The notes under the pieces are model-generated. The model saw nothing but the letters and a program-made list of their open reading frames with translations, had not been told where the DNA came from and searched no databases. Positions 14,733 to 17,716 of a stretch of DNA of 17,716 bases are shown piece by piece. Position 1 is the first letter of the stretch, and every line of letters starts with the position of its first letter. A program made the translations under genes and the position numbers. Origin of the DNA: JBBRGG01 sp038240875 (lineage in GTDB: Bacteria > Planctomycetota > Phycisphaerae > Phycisphaerales > UBA1924); contig JBBRGG010000041.1 of assembly GCA_038240875.1 (NCBI GenBank), forward strand, positions 1 through 17,716. The letters are read 5' to 3'.

Positions 14733-15863
14733 ATGCCACTTAAAACCGCGTACACGGCGAAGATCGAGTACCTCCAGATCATGGACGAGCAAGGGCGCAT
14801 CGACGAGAAGTTGTCGAAGTGGCCCGATGGAAAACCGGTGCTGGCCGACGAGGAAATCCTCGAGTTGTACCAGTACATGACTAAGTGTCGCGTGCTGGAT
14901 GAGCTCGCCTTCAAGCTTCAGCGTTCGGGGCGAATGGGCACGTACCCGCAGAACAAGGGGCAGGAAGCCGCGGCAATTGGCTCGGGGTACGCCGCAAAGA
15001 AGGGTACTGATTACATCGTGCCTTGTTACCGCGAGAATGCGGCGCTGTGGATGCATGGCTTGCCCATGCACTATGTGCTCATGCATTGGATGGGCGATGA
15101 GCGTGGCAATCAGATTCCCGAAGGCGTTTTCCAGACGCCTTTGTGTATCCCTATCGGAACGCAGATGCTGCACGCCACGGGTATTGCGTGGGCGTTTAAG
15201 ATGCGGAAAGAAGCACGTGTCGCGGTGACGTACTTTGGCGATGGCGCGACGAGCGAAGGCGACTTTCACGAGGCGATGAACTTTGCCTCGACATTCCAGG
15301 TGCCTTGTGTTTTCTTCTGCCAGAACAACCATTGGGCAATCAGCATTCCGCGTGAAAGCCAGATGAACAGCGAGACGATCGCGCAGAAAGCAATCGCGTA
15401 TGGCATGCCGACAATCCAGGTCGATGGTAACGACTTGCTCGCAGTCTATCGCGCGAGCAAGGAAATGATTGATCGTGCGCGATCAGGTGGCGGGCCGGGC
15501 TTTATCGAAGCGGTGACCTATCGCCTTGCCGACCACACGACGGCGGACGACGCGCGCCGCTACCGTGACCCCAAGGAAGTGGACGCGTGGACGGGTAAGG
15601 ACCCGATCATTCGCTTGCGTGCGTACTTAAATGGCAAGGGTTTATGGAACGACGCCAAACAAGCGACGCTGGAAGCCGCGGCGACAGAGCAAGCGAACAC
15701 CGTCGTGCAGACTGCGTTCGATGTGCCTGTGCCTTCGACCAACGACATCTTTGATTTCACATACGCGACACTTCCAAAGGACCTCGAAGAACAGAAGCGA
15801 ACCATGCGGACCAACTCGCTCTCGCTCCAGCCGGAGCAGGAACGTTTGGGCGTACAACGGTAA
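14733..15863 (+). CDS. pdhA: Pyruvate (2-oxoacid) dehydrogenase E1 component, alpha subunit
   Basis: With PdhB this makes the thiamine-diphosphate-dependent E1 heterotetramer that decarboxylates pyruvate and acetylates lipoyl-E2. The 376-residue chain resembles Gram-positive PdhA. It shows KIEYLQIMDEQG near the N terminus, GRMGTYPQNKGQEAA (67-81), a TPP/Mg motif opening with GDG (169-171, in GDGATSEGDFHEAMNF) and closing at QNN (197-199), and the phosphorylation-loop equivalent YRLADHTTADDARRYR (263-278). The ATG at 14733 is preferred to a GTG nine codons earlier because homologues begin with similar MPxKTxYxAKIEY sequence; the ribosome binding site is weak. The exact substrate (pyruvate versus branched-chain 2-oxoacid) cannot be settled from sequence reading alone. 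pdhB follows after 138 bp. Confidence 0.93.
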   Translation: MPLKTAYTAKIEYLQIMDEQGRIDEKLSKWPDGKPVLADEEILELYQYMTKCRVLDELAFKLQRSGRMGTYPQNKGQEAAAIGSGYAAKKGTDYIVPCYRENAALWMHGLPMHYVLMHWMGDERGNQIPEGVFQTPLCIPIGTQMLHATGIAWAFKMRKEARVAVTYFGDGATSEGDFHEAMNFASTFQVPCVFFCQNNHWAISIPRESQMNSETIAQKAIAYGMPTIQVDGNDLLAVYRASKEMIDRARSGGGPGFIEAVTYRLADHTTADDARRYRDPKEVDAWTGKDPIIRLRAYLNGKGLWNDAKQATLEAAATEQANTVVQTAFDVPVPSTNDIFDFTYATLPKDLEEQKRTMRTNSLSLQPEQERLGVQR

Positions 15864-16001
15864 TTGCTGGCGATGCACTGGCCACGATCAACGTGCGTGA
15901 TGAGCGCCTGTTGAGATTGAGTCGAACGTGATTCTAGTTTGGCCCTCACTCCTGTCTTCAACGCGACGACCCAACCAAACTGATTACCACTGAGAGATCA
16001 C

Positions 16002-17003
16002 ATGCCACGCACTGATAAGCAGATTAAAGAAGGCCTTACGCTGGTTGACGCGATCAACGAAGCACTCGCACAAGAGATGGAACGCGACAACCGGGTAGTG
16101 TGCCTAGGCGAAGATATCGGCGTAAATGGCGGCGTCTTCCGCGTCACCGAAGGTTTGCATAAGCGCTTTGGCGCCGACCGTGTGATCGATACGCCATTGG
16201 CCGAATCGGGCATCATCGGCACGTCGATCGGCCTTGCGATGGCGGGGATGAGACCGATCCCTGAGATTCAGTTTGAAGGTTTTTTAGGGCCAGCCTATGA
16301 CCAACTGTGCAACCATGCGGCTCGCTATCGCACGCGTTCGCGCGGCGCAATCACGATCCCCATGGTCGTCCGCGTGCCTTGGGGCGGCGGTATCCACGCA
16401 CCAGAACTTCATAGCGATTCGCCCGAAACGATCTATGTGCATCAGGCGGGGTTGAAGGTCATTTGCGCGAGCACGCCTAGCGATGCCAAGGGGCTTTTGC
16501 TGTCGGCAATCCGCGACCCCGATCCGATTGTGTTCTTTGAGCCCAAGCGCGTGTATCGCGCGTTCCGCGAGCAGGTTCCCGAAGACGACTACACCATTCC
16601 CATCGGCGAAGCAAAGATCGTAAGCGAAGGCGCGGACATCACGATCGTCACGTGGGGCGGCATGGTCTTCCAGTGCTTGGAAGCGATGGACAAAAAACTT
16701 CCAGAAGACGTTTCGGTCGAGCTTATTGACTTGCGGACGTTGTACCCAATCGACATCGACCGCATCGTTGAGAGCGTGAAAAAGACTGGCCGATGTGTGG
16801 TGGTACATGAGGCGCCAAAGACCGCGGGGCTTGGTGCCGAGATCTCGTCGCTGATTCAAGAGAATTGCTTCCTGCACTTGAAGGCTCCGGTTCAGCGGGT
16901 GGCGGGCTTTGACACGATCATGCCTTATTACAAGCTTGAGCTTGTCTACCTGCCCGACTCAACCCGCGTGGGCGAAGCGGTGATGCAGACGCTCGCGTAT
17001 TAA
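16002..17003 (+). CDS. pdhB: Pyruvate (2-oxoacid) dehydrogenase E1 component, beta subunit
   Basis: This is the partner of the upstream alpha subunit. The 333 residues carry the E1 beta hallmarks: VCLGEDIGVNGGVFRVTEGL (33-52), DTPLAESGIIGTSIGLAMAG (63-82), EIQFEGFLGPAYDQL, VRVPWGGGIHAPELHSDSPE, and IVTWGGMVFQCLEA in the C-terminal transketolase-like domain. EDIGVNGGVF contributes the glutamate that activates thiamine diphosphate. GAGAG lies about five to nine bases before the ATG. No E2 or E3 gene follows; a strong terminator ends the unit 60 bp downstream, so those subunits must be encoded elsewhere. Confidence 0.95.
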   Translation: MPRTDKQIKEGLTLVDAINEALAQEMERDNRVVCLGEDIGVNGGVFRVTEGLHKRFGADRVIDTPLAESGIIGTSIGLAMAGMRPIPEIQFEGFLGPAYDQLCNHAARYRTRSRGAITIPMVVRVPWGGGIHAPELHSDSPETIYVHQAGLKVICASTPSDAKGLLLSAIRDPDPIVFFEPKRVYRAFREQVPEDDYTIPIGEAKIVSEGADITIVTWGGMVFQCLEAMDKKLPEDVSVELIDLRTLYPIDIDRIVESVKKTGRCVVVHEAPKTAGLGAEISSLIQENCFLHLKAPVQRVAGFDTIMPYYKLELVYLPDSTRVGEAVMQTLAY

Positions 17004-17064
17004 AGTTGAATCACGCTTCGAGCTGATACGAAACTCTCTGCAAAGTAGCTGAATACCAATGAAG

Positions 17065-17100
17065 AAAGACTCCGCGCCGATCGCGGGGTCTTTCTTTTTT
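17065..17100. terminator. Strong bidirectional rho-independent terminator
   Basis: AAAGACTCCGCG and CGCGGGGTCTTT form a 12-bp stem with one G-U pair and loop CCGAT. On the plus strand it is followed by CTTTTTTC, and on the minus strand by TCTTTCTTC. It separates pdhB from the convergent TPR gene and can serve both. Confidence 0.9.
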
Positions 17101-17175
17101 CTACGCTGAGCTTGAATAGTGCCGAGTTTGAATATTGGCAGATGTTCAGAGTGCTGTCGTCGAGGGCGCGGTCGT

Positions 17176-17716
17176 TCAGGGTCTAGATTGCGAGCCTTGC
17201 GGGGCTTCTTCAAGCGGAGCTTGGAAGCGCTCACCGCGCGCTTGCATCGCGGCGAGTTCTTGGCTGATGCGTTCTGACTCGTTCCTCTGCGCGATTGCTT
17301 CGTCGTTCTTGCCGTTTTCCAAGAGCAAGTCCGCGAACAGTTGGCGAAATTGCACGTTCATTGGCGCGAGTTCGACGGCGACACGCATCTGCTCGAGCGC
17401 GCCAATCTTGTCGTTCGCCGCATACAACACCTGTGCATACGCCAAACGCAATTGCGCGGCTTTGGGGCGGCGCTCGATGTCCTTGAACATCGCAGAGCGG
17501 ATCTCTTCAGACTTCCTGAGGGAGACCGCGATCATGGCGGCTTGTAATGTAATACCCGCTGGTGCGGGCCTCTTCAATTCGATAAGGTACTTTGCGTTTG
17601 CGATTGCGTCGGCGGCTTTGCCCAATTGCATATCGATGATTGCAATGAGGAAACGAACCTCGATCGCATGAGGATTGCTTTCAAGAACTTCGGAAAACGC
17701 GGCACGCACATCGGTG
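17176..17716 (-). CDS. TPR-repeat protein, 3' part only (cut by right window edge)
   Basis: The minus-strand frame is open to the window edge and ends at a TGA (17176-17178), giving 180 visible residues of what is probably a longer protein. A GTG near 17709 is more likely internal than a start, because repeat-like sequence begins at once. The residues form paired helices with tetratricopeptide spacing: IEVRFLIAIIDMQLGKAADAI, AQLRLAYAQVLYAANDKIGALEQ and VQFRQLFADLLLENGKNDEAI, each with the small-residue and Ala pattern of TPR units. A Glu/Gln-rich tail follows. TPRs mediate protein-protein contacts; the specific role cannot be told from this fragment. The missing N terminus may hold a signal or catalytic domain. 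Confidence 0.85.
   Translation of the reverse strand, partial: TDVRAAFSEVLESNPHAIEVRFLIAIIDMQLGKAADAIANAKYLIELKRPAPAGITLQAAMIAVSLRKSEEIRSAMFKDIERRPKAAQLRLAYAQVLYAANDKIGALEQMRVAVELAPMNVQFRQLFADLLLENGKNDEAIAQRNESERISQELAAMQARGERFQAPLEEAPQGSQSRP

Noticed and set aside
14551..14880. Plus-strand frame through the repeat upstream of pdhA
   Set aside because: It consists of the translated repeat plus out-of-frame pdhA sequence, with no start signal or family match.

Overview
This window looks like an ordinary chromosomal stretch of a Gram-negative bacterium. The best guess is the Planctomycetes, perhaps a Phycisphaerae-like lineage. That is an inference from three things: a HEAT-like lipoprotein next to a kinase/STAS/MlaE cluster, secY-map-infA detached from the ribosomal protein operon, and a Gram-positive-style E1 alpha/beta pair. 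No rRNA, integrase, transposase, CRISPR array or phage gene was seen. There is one tRNA.

Layout from left to right. (1) 1-504: the 5' part of an unrecognised minus-strand gene, cut by the left edge, followed by an AT-rich gap. (2) 696-4210, minus strand: hutH then hutU, the first two steps of histidine degradation. Two adjacent tandem repeats lie at or just upstream of the hutH start. (3) 4439-6689, plus strand: a HEAT-like lipoprotein, an RsbW/SpoIIAB-like ATP-binding protein, a STAS protein and an MlaE-family permease, closely spaced or overlapping. This suggests partner-switch control beside an outer-membrane lipid transport permease. (4) 6824-7962, plus strand: ribH and nusB overlapping by 4 nt. 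(5) 8045-11878, minus strand, transcribed secY, map-like, infA, lipB. This is the tail of the classical spc operon order without its ribosomal protein genes. A terminator sits after secY, and infA has a structured leader of about 300 nt. (6) 12242-12324: tRNA-Tyr(GTA) with a promoter-like element and a downstream hairpin. (7) 12700-14469: a DEAD-box-type RNA helicase with a long glycine-rich tail and a DESD variant of motif II. (8) 14733-17003: pdhA and pdhB, the E1 component of a 2-oxoacid dehydrogenase, closed by a strong bidirectional terminator. (9) 17176-17716: the 3' part of a minus-strand TPR-repeat gene, cut by the right edge.

Most genes are housekeeping: histidine catabolism, riboflavin and lipoate synthesis, translation initiation, protein export, RNA remodelling and entry to the TCA cycle. 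Lipoate made through LipB is the cofactor of the E2 partner of the PdhAB E1 enzyme, although that E2 is not in the window. The least ordinary points are a MetAP homologue that has lost two metal-ligand identities, the STAS/kinase/MlaE cluster lacking its ATPase and MCE genes, the DESD helicase, the lysine-rich tail on RibH, and several 6-12 bp tandem repeats near gene ends. I did not find a convincing wholly new multi-gene system.
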